NCBI GenBank assembly: GCA_030605835.1
Contig: JAUWHO010000023.1
Coordinates: 302,896-366,895, forward strand
Direction: 5' to 3'
Length of the DNA stretch: 64,000 nt
Source of the DNA: Candidatus Zixiibacteriota bacterium
GTDB lineage: Bacteria; Zixibacteria; MSB-5A5; DG-27
The notes under the pieces were generated by a model. The model worked only from the letters and a program-made list of their open reading frames with translations. It did no database searches and had not been told where the DNA came from. The position numbers and the translations under genes are program-made. Below, piece after piece: positions 33,764-41,988 of this stretch (position 1 is its first letter; each line of letters starts with the position of its first letter).

Positions 33764-33799
33764 AGTCCCTGTTCCCTGTCTCCTGTCCCCCCGTTTCCT
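33764..33799. repeat. Degenerate 7-base tandem repeat
   Basis: GTTCCCT, GTCTCCT, an 8-base GTCCCCCC, then GTTTCCT; phase slips by one base once. Confidence 0.6.
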
Positions 33800-33811
33800 C
33801 ACTTTATTAGG

Positions 33812-33906
33812 GGTGCTGTCGGGAGTTTCCTCCCGACAGAGACTGTCAGGTAGTCATATCCATACGGATCGGTGGGATGACTCGTATGGGAAACACCTGA
33901 CGGCAC
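33812..33906. repeat. Paired-hairpin element (mosaic type), copy 1
   Basis: It begins GGTGCTGTCGGGAG and ends ACACCTGACGGCAC. Each arm is an inverted copy of GGTGCYGTCRGGWGTTTCC. The left arm folds on itself (CTGTCGGGAG, TTTC, CTCCCGACAG at 33816-33839). Copy 2 is at 52569-52646. Confidence 0.7.
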
Positions 33907-33940
33907 AAGCCTCTCATCCGTTGATCGATCATAGACAAAC

Positions 33941-33975
33941 CCTGTTCCCTATTTCCTGTTTCCTGATTCCTGATT
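33941..33975. repeat. Degenerate 7-base tandem repeat (5 units)
   Basis: CCTGTTC, CCTATTT, CCTGTTT, CCTGATT, CCTGATT in exact phase, about 80 bases upstream of yebC. Confidence 0.75.
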
Positions 33976-34058
33976 TTATGATTGCCTTTCAGTGCCTTTT
34001 TTGTTAATATTTCCGAAGTGGCGAAGAGTTTCATAGTCTCGCATGACAGGAGGCGATT

Positions 34059-34808
34059 ATGTCCGGCCATTCCAAGTGGGCAACGATAAAAAGAAAAAAA
34101 GGTAAAGCCGACGCCGAAAGGGGGAAAGTTTTCACCAAGCTCATCAGAGAGATAACAGTCGTGGCAAGGGAGGGGGGCGGGGATCCGGAAATTAATGCTC
34201 GTCTGCGCAGCGCCATCGCTGCCGCCAAGGCCGCTAACATGCCCGCCGACAACATCAAAAAGGCAGTCATGAAGGGAACCGGGGAGCTCCCCGGGGTCTC
34301 CTACGAGACCGCGAACTACGAAGGCTATGGGCCCGGAGGGGTGGCGGTCTTGGTCGATGTTTTGACCGATAATAAAAACCGCACCGTGGCGGAGATAAGA
34401 CACCTCTTCACCAAAAACGGAGCCAACCTGGGAGAGGCCGGCTGTGTGGGGTGGATGTTCCAAAAAAGGGGCTACATCACGGTGCCGAGGGCAAACGCCA
34501 CTGAGGACGCACTTTTAGAGATTATCGTCGAGGCCGGGGCCCAGGACATGGAAGTGGGAACCGATTACTACGAAATCACCACTCCTTTCACTGAATTCGA
34601 GAAGGTGCGGAAAGCCTTAGAATCGAAAAGTATCCCCATCGAGACAGCCGAAATCACCATGGTGCCGCAAACAACGGTTAAATTAGAGGGGAAACATGCA
34701 GAACAGATGCTGCGGCTAATGGAGGCCATAGAAGACCACGACGATGTCCAGAACGTTTATGCCAACTTCGACATCGAAGAAGAGGTGATGGAGAAGCTGG
34801 CGGTTTGA
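34059..34808 (+). CDS. yebC: YebC/PmpR-family protein
   Basis: 249 residues, normal for the family, starting [28 protein letters not shown], the invariant YebC N-terminus, with '[24 protein letters not shown]' next. YebC proteins were annotated as transcriptional regulators; TACO1-like members help ribosomes translate proline-rich stretches. yebC next to ruvC is a very common order in bacteria; here two extra genes are wedged between them. GGAGGCG precedes the ATG. Confidence 0.96.
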   Translation: MSGHSKWATIKRKKGKADAERGKVFTKLIREITVVAREGGGDPEINARLRSAIAAAKAANMPADNIKKAVMKGTGELPGVSYETANYEGYGPGGVAVLVDVLTDNKNRTVAEIRHLFTKNGANLGEAGCVGWMFQKRGYITVPRANATEDALLEIIVEAGAQDMEVGTDYYEITTPFTEFEKVRKALESKSIPIETAEITMVPQTTVKLEGKHAEQMLRLMEAIEDHDDVQNVYANFDIEEEVMEKLAV

Positions 34809-34845
34809 GGGAAAAAGAACCAACCTTTAAAGAAAGGGGAATAAA

Positions 34846-35292
34846 ATGAAGTCATTCGGTTTTTCTTGCACCTCGAAGCTTATATCTTGGGCGTGCATTA
34901 GCAAAGATGATAAGCAAGTGCGGATCTTAGAAAGAGGTAAGATTAAACCGCCAAAGGCTGACGAGGAGGAGCTAGTGCTGACTGCCATATACAAGGACGC
35001 CCAAGAGCTGATGGAGGAGTGGAAGCCTGACCTTGTCGGTATCAAGGAAATCGGACACATGGCTGGGGCAGGTACTGACCCATTGAGGACTGCGAGCAAG
35101 TTCACAAGCCAGCTTATAACTGCCTGTTTTATACCATTTCAACGGCCGGTTTACTCCGATGTTAAGCAAAAAAGAACGATTGAAAAAGTCTTGAATCAGT
35201 ATCCGGATAAGAAGTTCCAGCAAGCGTTGTCAAAGGTCACTAAGGAGCAAAAAAATGCCGTGGGGATTGCTCTAATGGCAGCGGAAAGGTGA
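34846..35292 (+). CDS. RNase H-fold protein of DUF3010-like type
   Basis: 148 residues. The layout (beta strands around SWACISKDDKQVRIL, 'KPDLVGIKEIGHMAG', a central helix 'ASKFTSQLITACF', C-terminal helix 'KEQKNAVGIALMAAE') parallels both RuvC and the DUF3010 family I remember as having 'VIKER...KF.GG..SFK...A'. The Glu corresponding to RuvC VEEL is present (GIKEIG), but the first Asp (GIDPG in RuvC) and the last Asp pair (PDVADA) are not. It may thus be non-nucleolytic. It overlaps the kinase start by one base. Lower G+C than yebC. Function unknown; family assignment from pattern memory. Confidence 0.55.
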   Translation: MKSFGFSCTSKLISWACISKDDKQVRILERGKIKPPKADEEELVLTAIYKDAQELMEEWKPDLVGIKEIGHMAGAGTDPLRTASKFTSQLITACFIPFQRPVYSDVKQKRTIEKVLNQYPDKKFQQALSKVTKEQKNAVGIALMAAER

Positions 35293-36350
35293 TGCTCAGA
35301 GTAAGCAAGTTCACCGTCATAGAAAGACTAGGAGAAGGTAATTTCGGCATAGTCTGGTTAGCGAAGGACAACATTCTCGAAAGGAGGGTTGCCTTAAAGG
35401 AGTTAAAATCTCATGCCGCACACGATATCGTGAACCAATACAGAGAGGCAAGATACCAAGACATACTTGCTCACGAGCACATCGTTAAGATTTTTGATGC
35501 CGGCGTCGTGGACGGAAAACCGTGTATCTGGATGGAGTATTTGAAGAACGGATCCTTACATGACAGGTTACAGCACGTACAGTTCATTCCGCTGAAGCAG
35601 GCGATAAGATACGTCTGTGACGCCCTGCGAGGACTAGACCACGCCCATTCTCATGAGAGTGTGATATTACACCGAGACATAAAACCGTCCAACATCCTAA
35701 TTGGAAACAGAAACGAGGGCAAACTATCTGATTTCGGACTTGCGACCGCATGTGGCAAGATGGGCGAGGCGAGCGGCTACGGGTACATGTACCACATGGC
35801 TCCCGAGATGTACGCTGACGGGAAGGCCAGTAAGCTTACAGACATCTACGCGATGGGTGTTACACTCTATAGGCTGATCAATGGCAACGCTCTGTTTGAG
35901 CACGAAGACAATGAAGATGTTCTCGCTGAAAATGTGCAGCAAGGCAGGTTTCCCGATAGAAAGGGTTACAGACCACATGTTCCCAAGCAGATTAGAAGCA
36001 TCACGAACAGAGCAATACGCACCGAACCAGACAAGCGGTTTCAGTCTGCGCCGGATATGCGTCGCGCCCTGGAAAAGGTGCACATCAATGTGGATTGGCA
36101 ATTGTCTCAACAACGTGGTGTTTCAGCCTGGATCGGGAGTTCTGAACAGAAACGAAAAGATTACCGGGTCTTGATACAGCTGGCATCTGGCGATTACTGG
36201 TCTATTGAGACCTCTTGCCGCCGCAAAAGCAGCAGTGAATACAGAAGAATCCGGAGGAATTGCCATCGTAACCTAAAGACCCTCGACATGATGAAAGTAC
36301 TGAGAGGGGTTTTGAGCGATCCTGACCAATATGAGAGTACTCGGCATTGA
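35292..36350 (+). CDS. Eukaryote-type Ser/Thr protein kinase with unique C-terminal domain
   Basis: About 352 residues with a complete kinase core: Gly loop LGEGNFGIV, Lys in VALKEL, catalytic loop HRDIKPSNIL, DFG in LSDFGLA, and an activation-segment MAPEM in place of APE. The kinase ends near residue 270. The last 80 residues (SAWIGSSEQKRKDYRVLIQLASGDYWSIETSCRRKSSSEYRR...) form an Arg-rich domain I do not recognise. There is no membrane segment, so it is cytoplasmic, unlike PknB. The start (ATG at 35292, or GTG at 35289) overlaps the previous stop, and its end overlaps ruvC by 20 bases. It is thus embedded in the Holliday-junction operon. Confidence 0.88.
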   Translation: MLRVSKFTVIERLGEGNFGIVWLAKDNILERRVALKELKSHAAHDIVNQYREARYQDILAHEHIVKIFDAGVVDGKPCIWMEYLKNGSLHDRLQHVQFIPLKQAIRYVCDALRGLDHAHSHESVILHRDIKPSNILIGNRNEGKLSDFGLATACGKMGEASGYGYMYHMAPEMYADGKASKLTDIYAMGVTLYRLINGNALFEHEDNEDVLAENVQQGRFPDRKGYRPHVPKQIRSITNRAIRTEPDKRFQSAPDMRRALEKVHINVDWQLSQQRGVSAWIGSSEQKRKDYRVLIQLASGDYWSIETSCRRKSSSEYRRIRRNCHRNLKTLDMMKVLRGVLSDPDQYESTRH

Positions 36351-36804
36351 CCCAGGCTTAGATGTCATAGGATATGGGCTAGTTGCTTCTGACACGGGGA
36401 ACATCAACATCATTGAAGGTGGCGTAATCAGGACTTCGAGCAAGGACACTTTGGCTAAGAGGTTATTATCAATTCACAAAGAACTGAATGGCCTCCTTAA
36501 GGACTTGGGTCCGGACATATTTGCCGTGGAGGAGCTATACTCTCACTATAAGCATCCGCTCACAGCGGTAAAAATGGCCCATGCGCGAGGGGTCATACTC
36601 CTATCTGCAGTAGAGCATAAAACCCCACTTTTCTGCTATGCACCCACGACTATAAAGAAGGCACTGACCGGACATGGTAGGGCAACCAAGCTTCAGGTCC
36701 AAAGAGCTGTTCAGCAGCTCCTGAAACTTAGGCAGATCCCATCGCCGCCGGACGTGGCTGATGCACTAGCGGTTGCCATATGTCACGTAAACCATACTCG
36801 CTAG
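36331..36804 (+). CDS. ruvC: Holliday junction resolvase RuvC
   Basis: 157 residues with the four catalytic acids: GIDPGL (Asp7), VEELYSHYK (Glu), and PDVADALAVAICH (two Asp). It cuts four-way junctions made during recombinational repair, in complex with RuvAB. The start codon lies inside the end of the kinase gene (20-base overlap), so the expression of the two is linked. ruvA follows 25 bases later. Confidence 0.95.
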   Translation: MRVLGIDPGLDVIGYGLVASDTGNINIIEGGVIRTSSKDTLAKRLLSIHKELNGLLKDLGPDIFAVEELYSHYKHPLTAVKMAHARGVILLSAVEHKTPLFCYAPTTIKKALTGHGRATKLQVQRAVQQLLKLRQIPSPPDVADALAVAICHVNHTR

Positions 36805-36829
36805 GTCCCACAGAAAAGGGTAGGGAGAC

Positions 36830-37465
36830 ATGATAACAAGCATTTCTGGCAAACTCTCCAACATCACCGAGAATACCGCCGTTGTTCGAATAAACGGAGT
36901 GTCTTACGAGGTGCTCATTCCCAGCGGTTTGTCCACGCAAATCAGGAACACTAAACAGACCGGGGACGATATAGAGTTCTACACACTCTACTACATCGAA
37001 GCTGGCGCCGGTCTGGGCAATCAGTACCCCAGACTTGTGGGTTTTTTTGAGCCCCAGGACAGGTCGTTCTTTGAGCTGCTTACTACGGTGCCAGGCTTCG
37101 GTGTCAAGAAAGCATTGAAATCACTCATAATACCGATAAGAGACATCGCAATGGCCATTGAGACCGAGCAAAGCAAAGTCCTGACCAACCTCCCCGGCAT
37201 TGGCCCAAGAATGGCAGAGAAGATTATAGCGGAGCTGAAGGGGAAAACCTACCTTTATGCCCTAATGAAAGAAACTGAACCATTGAGCATTAAGAAGGAA
37301 AAAGATGTCGACTTCAAAAAAGAGGTGCTGGAAGCATTGATGCAAGCGCAATACAAGCAAAGAGAAGCAGAGAGAATCATCGAGAAGGCAGTTGCTACCG
37401 GGAAAAAATTCAAATCCCCGGAGGAAATGCTACAGGCTATTTTTCAACAACAGTTCGCAGGATAA
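36830..37465 (+). CDS. ruvA: Holliday junction DNA-binding protein RuvA (divergent)
   Basis: 211 residues. An N-terminal OB fold (ITSISGKLSNITENTAVVRINGVSYEVLIP) is followed by two helix-hairpin-helix motifs (TVPGFGVKKALKSL and NLPGIGPRMAEKII) and a C-terminal RuvB-binding helical domain. The segment 'YYIEAGAGLGNQYPRLVGFFEPQDRSFF' differs from the usual 'REDAHLLYGF' version; I recall a similar RuvA form in planctomycetes, but cannot check. It clamps four-way junctions and loads RuvB. Identity is clear by motif order and the adjacent ruvB. Confidence 0.92.
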   Translation: MITSISGKLSNITENTAVVRINGVSYEVLIPSGLSTQIRNTKQTGDDIEFYTLYYIEAGAGLGNQYPRLVGFFEPQDRSFFELLTTVPGFGVKKALKSLIIPIRDIAMAIETEQSKVLTNLPGIGPRMAEKIIAELKGKTYLYALMKETEPLSIKKEKDVDFKKEVLEALMQAQYKQREAERIIEKAVATGKKFKSPEEMLQAIFQQQFAG

Positions 37466-37468
37466 CAG

Positions 37469-38497
37469 ATGACCCGCGAGAGAATCGTCTCATATAAGCC
37501 CGCCTCCGAAGAGGAAGAGAAATTCATCTGGTCCTTGAGACCTCAGACCTTGGATGAATACATCGGACAGGAAAGGATCGTCGAGAAGTTGAAAATCTCT
37601 CTGCAGGCCGCAAAATCCCGCGGAGAGCCGGTCGAACATATACTCCTCCACGGGCCGCCGGGATTGGGCAAGACCACTCTGGCATACATCATCGCCAAGG
37701 AGATGAACTCAAAGATAATCACCTCCTCCGGGCCGGCTTTGGTGAGGCCCGGCGACCTGATGGGGATTCTAACAAATCTGAAGAAATTCGAGGTCCTCTT
37801 TCTCGATGAGATTCATCGCCTGCCGACGGTGGTGGAGGAGTTCTTGTATCCTGCAATGGAGGAGTTCAAAATCGATTTCGTGGTCGACAAGGGCCCCTTC
37901 TCCAAGACCCTGAATATCCCCCTGAAACATTTCACAATGGTTGGAGCCACCACCAGAGCCGGTTTCCTCTCGGCCCCCCTGAGAGATCGTTTTGGAATTT
38001 TCTATCACCTCGACTTCTATCCCGAAGAGGAGCTGAGAAAGATCGTCAAGCGCTCCGCCCATCTCTTGGGGATTGAAATTGAGGCACAGGCCAGCATCGA
38101 AATCGCCAAACGTGCCCGGGGCACCCCCAGAGTTGCCAACCGCCTGCTCAGACGGGTCCGCGATTACTCCCAGGTCAAAGGGGATGGCAACGTCACTGTC
38201 AACTCAACCCGGGAGGCGCTGAAACTGGAGGGTGTGGATGAGGCCGGTTTGGACGAGCTGGATCGGAAGCTTCTGCATATGATAATCGACTACTACAAGG
38301 GTGGCCCGGTCGGAATTGAGGCCATCTCTGCCACCCTGAACGAAGAGACGGACACCTTAGAGGACATGGTAGAGCCGTTTCTCTTAAAGATCGGTTTCCT
38401 GCAGAGGACTAGAAAGGGTCGGGTGGTCGGCGAAAAAGCCTACCAGCATCTGGGAATAGAATCTCAAGCGGGTCCCCAGGAGACTCTGTTTAGATAG
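37469..38497 (+). CDS. ruvB: Holliday junction branch-migration ATPase RuvB
   Basis: 342 residues, standard length. It starts in the usual way, 'RPQTLDEYIGQERIVEKLKI'. Walker A is GPPGLGKTT, Walker B 'LFLDEIHRLP', sensor 1 'MVGATTRAG', arginine-finger region 'PLRDRFG', and the C-terminal winged helix includes 'GGPVGIEAISATLNEE' and 'LQRTRKGRV'. A hexameric motor that pumps DNA through the RuvA-bound junction. Three bases separate it from ruvA. It is markedly more conserved than the ruvA and ruvC of this operon. Confidence 0.97.
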   Translation: MTRERIVSYKPASEEEEKFIWSLRPQTLDEYIGQERIVEKLKISLQAAKSRGEPVEHILLHGPPGLGKTTLAYIIAKEMNSKIITSSGPALVRPGDLMGILTNLKKFEVLFLDEIHRLPTVVEEFLYPAMEEFKIDFVVDKGPFSKTLNIPLKHFTMVGATTRAGFLSAPLRDRFGIFYHLDFYPEEELRKIVKRSAHLLGIEIEAQASIEIAKRARGTPRVANRLLRRVRDYSQVKGDGNVTVNSTREALKLEGVDEAGLDELDRKLLHMIIDYYKGGPVGIEAISATLNEETDTLEDMVEPFLLKIGFLQRTRKGRVVGEKAYQHLGIESQAGPQETLFR

Positions 38498-38520
38498 TCA
38501 ATCCATACGGGTCCAAACGG

Positions 38521-39123
38521 ATGAAAATCCTCCTGCATATATGCTGTGCCCCCTGCGCCATCTATCCGTTCAGAAAGCTCTCAAGCGACGGTTACCAGGT
38601 CGCTGGCTTCTGGTATAATCCCAACATCCATCCATATACTGAATACGAGAGTCGTCTAAATTCGGTAAGGCTTCTGGAACAGCTTTACGGGTGGCAGATA
38701 GAATATCTGGATGAGTATGAGTTGGAGAAGTTCTTGAAGGGTGTCAGCGGTAATCCCGAATTCGGAATCAGGTGCCGGCAGTGCTATCGAATGAGGTTGG
38801 AGAAAACCGCGGAGTTCGCCAAATCTAATGGCTTCGACCTTTTCACCACCACCCTCTCGGTCTCCCCGCATCAAGACCACAGCTTGATAAAAGAGGCGGG
38901 AGAAAAAGCCGCTGCGAAATTTGGAGTGAGCTTCCTGTATGAGGACTTCACCTCCGGCTACCGGGAGGGACACCAGGAGGCTAAAGAAAAAGGACTCTAT
39001 ATGCAGAAATACTGCGGTTGCATCTACAGCGAACGCGACCGCTACGATAAGAAATTCCGAAAGAAAGCGCAGAAATCGCCAGCGGGGGCGACATCTACTC
39101 CTGCATCTACGCAATCGAGTTGA
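38521..39123 (+). CDS. queH: Epoxyqueuosine reductase QueH
   Basis: 200 residues (DUF208 family). The N-terminal CCAPC (HICCAPCAIYP) and 'GIRCRQCYRMRL', plus 'YCGCIYSERD', provide the Cys clusters for the iron-sulfur centre of QueH. It reduces epoxyqueuosine to queuosine in tRNA, replacing QueG. queA, which makes the epoxyqueuosine precursor, is 200 bases downstream, so the last two steps of queuosine synthesis are encoded together. The last 15 residues (SPAGATSTPASTQSS) are a low-complexity tail. Confidence 0.92.
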   Translation: MKILLHICCAPCAIYPFRKLSSDGYQVAGFWYNPNIHPYTEYESRLNSVRLLEQLYGWQIEYLDEYELEKFLKGVSGNPEFGIRCRQCYRMRLEKTAEFAKSNGFDLFTTTLSVSPHQDHSLIKEAGEKAAAKFGVSFLYEDFTSGYREGHQEAKEKGLYMQKYCGCIYSERDRYDKKFRKKAQKSPAGATSTPASTQSS

Positions 39124-39132
39124 ATTGGTCTT

Positions 39133-39324
39133 ATGGCCGTGAGCGAATTCGGAAAGCTTCTGCTCTTTTTTTCTGGCAATATCCCCTACCTGGGACAATT
39201 GCCCGGGGACATTCTCGTCAAAAAGAAGAATCTCAGCTTTTACTTCCCACTGACGACCTGCATAACTCTGAGCATCGTCCTTACGGCCCTGTTATATTCT
39301 TTCACCAATATTTTCAGAAAATAG
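39133..39324 (+). CDS. DUF2905 small membrane protein
   Basis: 63 residues matching DUF2905: 'LGQLPGDILVKKKNLSFYFPLTTCITLSIVLTALLY' with two hydrophobic segments. Its function is unknown; in many genomes it sits between ruvB and queA, as here. Its stop touches the queA start. Confidence 0.85.
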   Translation: MAVSEFGKLLLFFSGNIPYLGQLPGDILVKKKNLSFYFPLTTCITLSIVLTALLYSFTNIFRK

Positions 39325-40371
39325 ATGAAGCTCTCGGAATACGATTATTATCTGCCGGAAAACTACATCGCTCAATATCCGCTTGAGAAAAGGGACCACT
39401 CCAAGCTGTTGGTCTTGAACCGCAAGAATGGAGAGATCCAACATCGTCATTTCTATGACATAACCGAATATCTGAACCCCGGCGACTGCCTGGTCATAAA
39501 CGAGACCAGGGTGTTTCCCGCCAGACTGATTGGAAACGAAGAGAAAAGCTCTGATGAGGTCGAAATCTTCCTTTTAAGGCCGGTCGGAAACCAGCACTGG
39601 GAGGCGTTGGTCAAGCCCGGCAAGAAGCTTCCGGTGGGGAGCAGAGTCACGTTTGCGGAAGGGAGATTGACTGCGGAGATAAAGGAACGCACCAAAGTTG
39701 GCGGCCGGGTCGTGAAATTTGAATGCCGCGAGGATTTCGGCCGACTGGTAGAGGAAATCGGAATTGTCCCCCTCCCCCCTTACGTGAAACGCCCTGCAAA
39801 GCAGAAGGATAAAAAGACCTATCAGACTGTCTATGCGAAGGTGAAAGGGGGAGTCGCGGCTCCAACTGCCGGATTTCACTTCACCGAAGAGCTTCTTGAG
39901 GGGATAAAAGATATGGGGGTACAGATCGTCCCTATCGTTCTACATCCCAGCGTCGGGACCTTCCGACCGGTCACCGTCTCCGATCCCAGGAAGCACAAGA
40001 TGGAGCCGGAATATTACCAGGCCAGCGCCGAATGTTTGAAAAAGATTCTCGAAACTCGAAAAAGGGGAGGCAGGGTCATTGCTGTCGGCACCACCGTCGT
40101 GAGAGTTCTTGAGAGCATCTCAGAGGAGGAGGATTTCTTCAAGGAGGAAAACCTGAAAGATCTGAGCGGTTGGACCAATAAATTCATCTATACCCCCTAT
40201 GATTTCAAATTGACGGATGCTTTACTGACCAATTTTCATCTCCCGAAATCGACTTTGCTTTTCTTGGTCTCGGCTTTCGCCAGCCGCAAGATGATTTTTT
40301 CTGCTTACCGTGAAGCCATCGAGAGAAAATACCGGTTTTATAGCTACGGGGATGCGATGTTTATAATTTGA
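39325..40371 (+). CDS. queA: S-adenosylmethionine:tRNA ribosyltransferase-isomerase QueA
   Basis: 348 residues, standard length: 'YYLPENYIAQYPLEKRDHSKLLVLNR' at the start, 'VINETRVFPARL', 'PLPPYVKRP', 'YQTVYAKVKGGVAAPTAGFHFT', 'LHPSVGTFRPV' and 'NFHLPKSTLLFLVSAFA'. It transfers the ribosyl moiety of SAM onto preQ1 in tRNA and isomerises it to epoxyqueuosine, the substrate of QueH encoded just upstream. The start follows the DUF2905 stop directly. Confidence 0.97.
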   Translation: MKLSEYDYYLPENYIAQYPLEKRDHSKLLVLNRKNGEIQHRHFYDITEYLNPGDCLVINETRVFPARLIGNEEKSSDEVEIFLLRPVGNQHWEALVKPGKKLPVGSRVTFAEGRLTAEIKERTKVGGRVVKFECREDFGRLVEEIGIVPLPPYVKRPAKQKDKKTYQTVYAKVKGGVAAPTAGFHFTEELLEGIKDMGVQIVPIVLHPSVGTFRPVTVSDPRKHKMEPEYYQASAECLKKILETRKRGGRVIAVGTTVVRVLESISEEEDFFKEENLKDLSGWTNKFIYTPYDFKLTDALLTNFHLPKSTLLFLVSAFASRKMIFSAYREAIERKYRFYSYGDAMFII

Positions 40372-40441
40372 AGCGAGATGAAGATAAGATCGGTCGCACC
40401 CTTAAAACATCAGCAATGGACTTAAGACAAGGAGTGAAGTA

Positions 40442-41134
40442 GTGAGTGTTATCTTGAGAATTGTTATCGCCGTTTTCCTGGGATTCCTCGTTCTGGCATT
40501 ATCGAGTATGATGAATACGGTCAATGTGTTCACAGAATTAAGCGAATCTTGTCCGTGGATACCGATCACTCACACCGGGATGCTCCTTGCCTCTCTCATT
40601 TTGATTTGCCTGTTGAGTAAGGGGAAAATATCTACCTACGGCCTGAAGGGAATCAGATTGAAAGCTTTAGTCCGACCGACCGTTGTCGGTCTTTTCGTCG
40701 GGATTATCATTACTGGTCTTGGCGAGTTGCTGCCGATGAGAGGTTTTGAATTCATGGAAGATTTTACCCTGCTTCAGATAATTCTATTTGTATGGATTTA
40801 TGCCAGTGTGAGTGAAGAACTGTTGACTCGAGGGTTGGTACAGGGTTTCCTCCGCCCTCTTGAAAAATATGGTCTGATGATATTCAAATTCTATATGAGC
40901 GTTCCAGTGCTTGTTGCGGCTCTATTCTTCGGATTTATGCACTTGGGTTTACTCACAATGGGCGCCAGCGGTCCTGCAGTATTTGTCATTGTCTTATCGG
41001 CGATTATACTTGGAGTTATCGCGGGATATTATCGAGAGAAAACCGGGAGTATTGTTCCCGCGATAGTTATACATATGCTGTTCAATATATGCGGAACGCT
41101 AATGGGACTTCTGGGAGAGGCGGTCAAATCGTAG
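40442..41134 (+). CDS. CPBP-family intramembrane protease (CAAX protease-like)
   Basis: 230 residues with about six hydrophobic segments. The family motifs are present: SEELLTRGLVQGFL (EExxxR) near 126, FGFMHLG (FxxxH) near 162, and 'IVIHMLFNICG' (HxxxN/B) near 213. Members cleave within membranes or protect against self-produced bacteriocins; the substrate is unknown. GTG start with AAGGAG upstream. It lies between queA and ispD with no functional link I can see. Confidence 0.87.
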   Translation: MSVILRIVIAVFLGFLVLALSSMMNTVNVFTELSESCPWIPITHTGMLLASLILICLLSKGKISTYGLKGIRLKALVRPTVVGLFVGIIITGLGELLPMRGFEFMEDFTLLQIILFVWIYASVSEELLTRGLVQGFLRPLEKYGLMIFKFYMSVPVLVAALFFGFMHLGLLTMGASGPAVFVIVLSAIILGVIAGYYREKTGSIVPAIVIHMLFNICGTLMGLLGEAVKS

Positions 41135-41183
41135 ATGGAACTGGTCTGCCGACACTACAAATTGAAGGATTTTGACTTGTAGC

Positions 41184-41201
41184 GGAAACCTTCAGGTTTC
41201 C
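41184..41201. repeat. Perfect hairpin upstream of ispD
   Basis: GGAAACCT pairs with AGGTTTCC across TC. The GGAAACC arm recalls the GTTTCC core of the paired-hairpin elements. Confidence 0.6.
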
Positions 41202-41227
41202 AGGGCTCGCCAAGAGGTGACTGAATT

Positions 41228-41941
41228 TTGAACAGCTTCAGAAAGAATATATGCATAATAGTCGCCGCCGGTAGGGGCAAACGAATCAACGCTGGACTGC
41301 CAAAGCAGTTTTTGAAGATTGGAGACAGGCCACTCCTCGCTTATACTATAGAGAGATTTGAGGGGTGCCCACAGATAGCGGAAATCGTGCTGGTCGTCCC
41401 CGAAGACTATCTATCCTTCTGTCAGCAGGAGATAGTCGATCGCTATGGCTTCAAGAAGGTCAGAAGGATTGTAGCCGGTGGGGAACATCGCCAGGATTCG
41501 GTCTGGAACGGACTGAAGGCTTTGCCGCCTGACACTGACCTAGTCGTAGTCCACGATGGCGTAAGACCCTTTGTCTCACCGGAAAAAATAAGCGAGGGAA
41601 TAAATCTGTGTGTTGATTTTAACGCGGTGATAACTGCGGTTCCCGCTAAGGACACCGTAAAGGAGGTCCAAGAACTGAAGGTCGTGGGCACCGTCGATCG
41701 CCAACGACTGTATCTCGTTCAGACGCCTCAGTTCTTCGACTATCAACTTCTGATGAAGGCTTACCAGAAGGCCAACGAGGAGGGAAAATACTACACCGAT
41801 GATTCCGCTCTGGTAGAGGCTCTGGGGGAAGAGGTGAAAGTCATTGAAGGTTCTTACGACAATATCAAAGTAACCACTGCTGAGGACTTGGAGTTTGCGA
41901 AGTTTTTGCTCTCGAAGGTTTCACAAGGTAACAACACATAA
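41228..41941 (+). CDS. ispD: 2-C-methyl-D-erythritol 4-phosphate cytidylyltransferase
   Basis: 237 residues. The CTP-binding start 'IVAAGRGKRINAGLPKQFLKI', then 'VVPEDYL', 'VAGGEHRQDSVWNGL', 'VVVHDGVRPFVS', 'VPAKDTVKEV' and 'YYTDDSALVE' are all diagnostic. It couples MEP to CTP in the non-mevalonate isoprenoid pathway. TTG start at 41228 with AGAGGTGA upstream. ispF follows 47 bases later; the gap contains a heptad repeat array. Confidence 0.96.
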   Translation: MNSFRKNICIIVAAGRGKRINAGLPKQFLKIGDRPLLAYTIERFEGCPQIAEIVLVVPEDYLSFCQQEIVDRYGFKKVRRIVAGGEHRQDSVWNGLKALPPDTDLVVVHDGVRPFVSPEKISEGINLCVDFNAVITAVPAKDTVKEVQELKVVGTVDRQRLYLVQTPQFFDYQLLMKAYQKANEEGKYYTDDSALVEALGEEVKVIEGSYDNIKVTTAEDLEFAKFLLSKVSQGNNT

Positions 41942-41947
41942 GCTGTC

Positions 41948-41982
41948 AACTATGAACTATCAACCATTCACCATTTACTATT
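41948..41982. repeat. Degenerate 7-base tandem repeat (5 units) between ispD and ispF
   Basis: AACTATG, AACTATC, AACCATT, CACCATT, TACTATT in strict phase. It fills nearly the whole intergenic gap inside an operon, so it is probably transcribed. Confidence 0.75.
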
Positions 41983-41988
41983 AACCAG

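Larger units (their letters stand above)
33585..34058. other. Intergenic region rich in hairpins and heptad repeats
   Basis: About 470 bases between divergent genes. In order it holds two perfect hairpins (33694, 33726), a heptad array (33764), a paired-hairpin unit (33812-33906) and another heptad array (33941). The yebC ribosome site follows at 34048. No gene seen. Confidence 0.7.
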
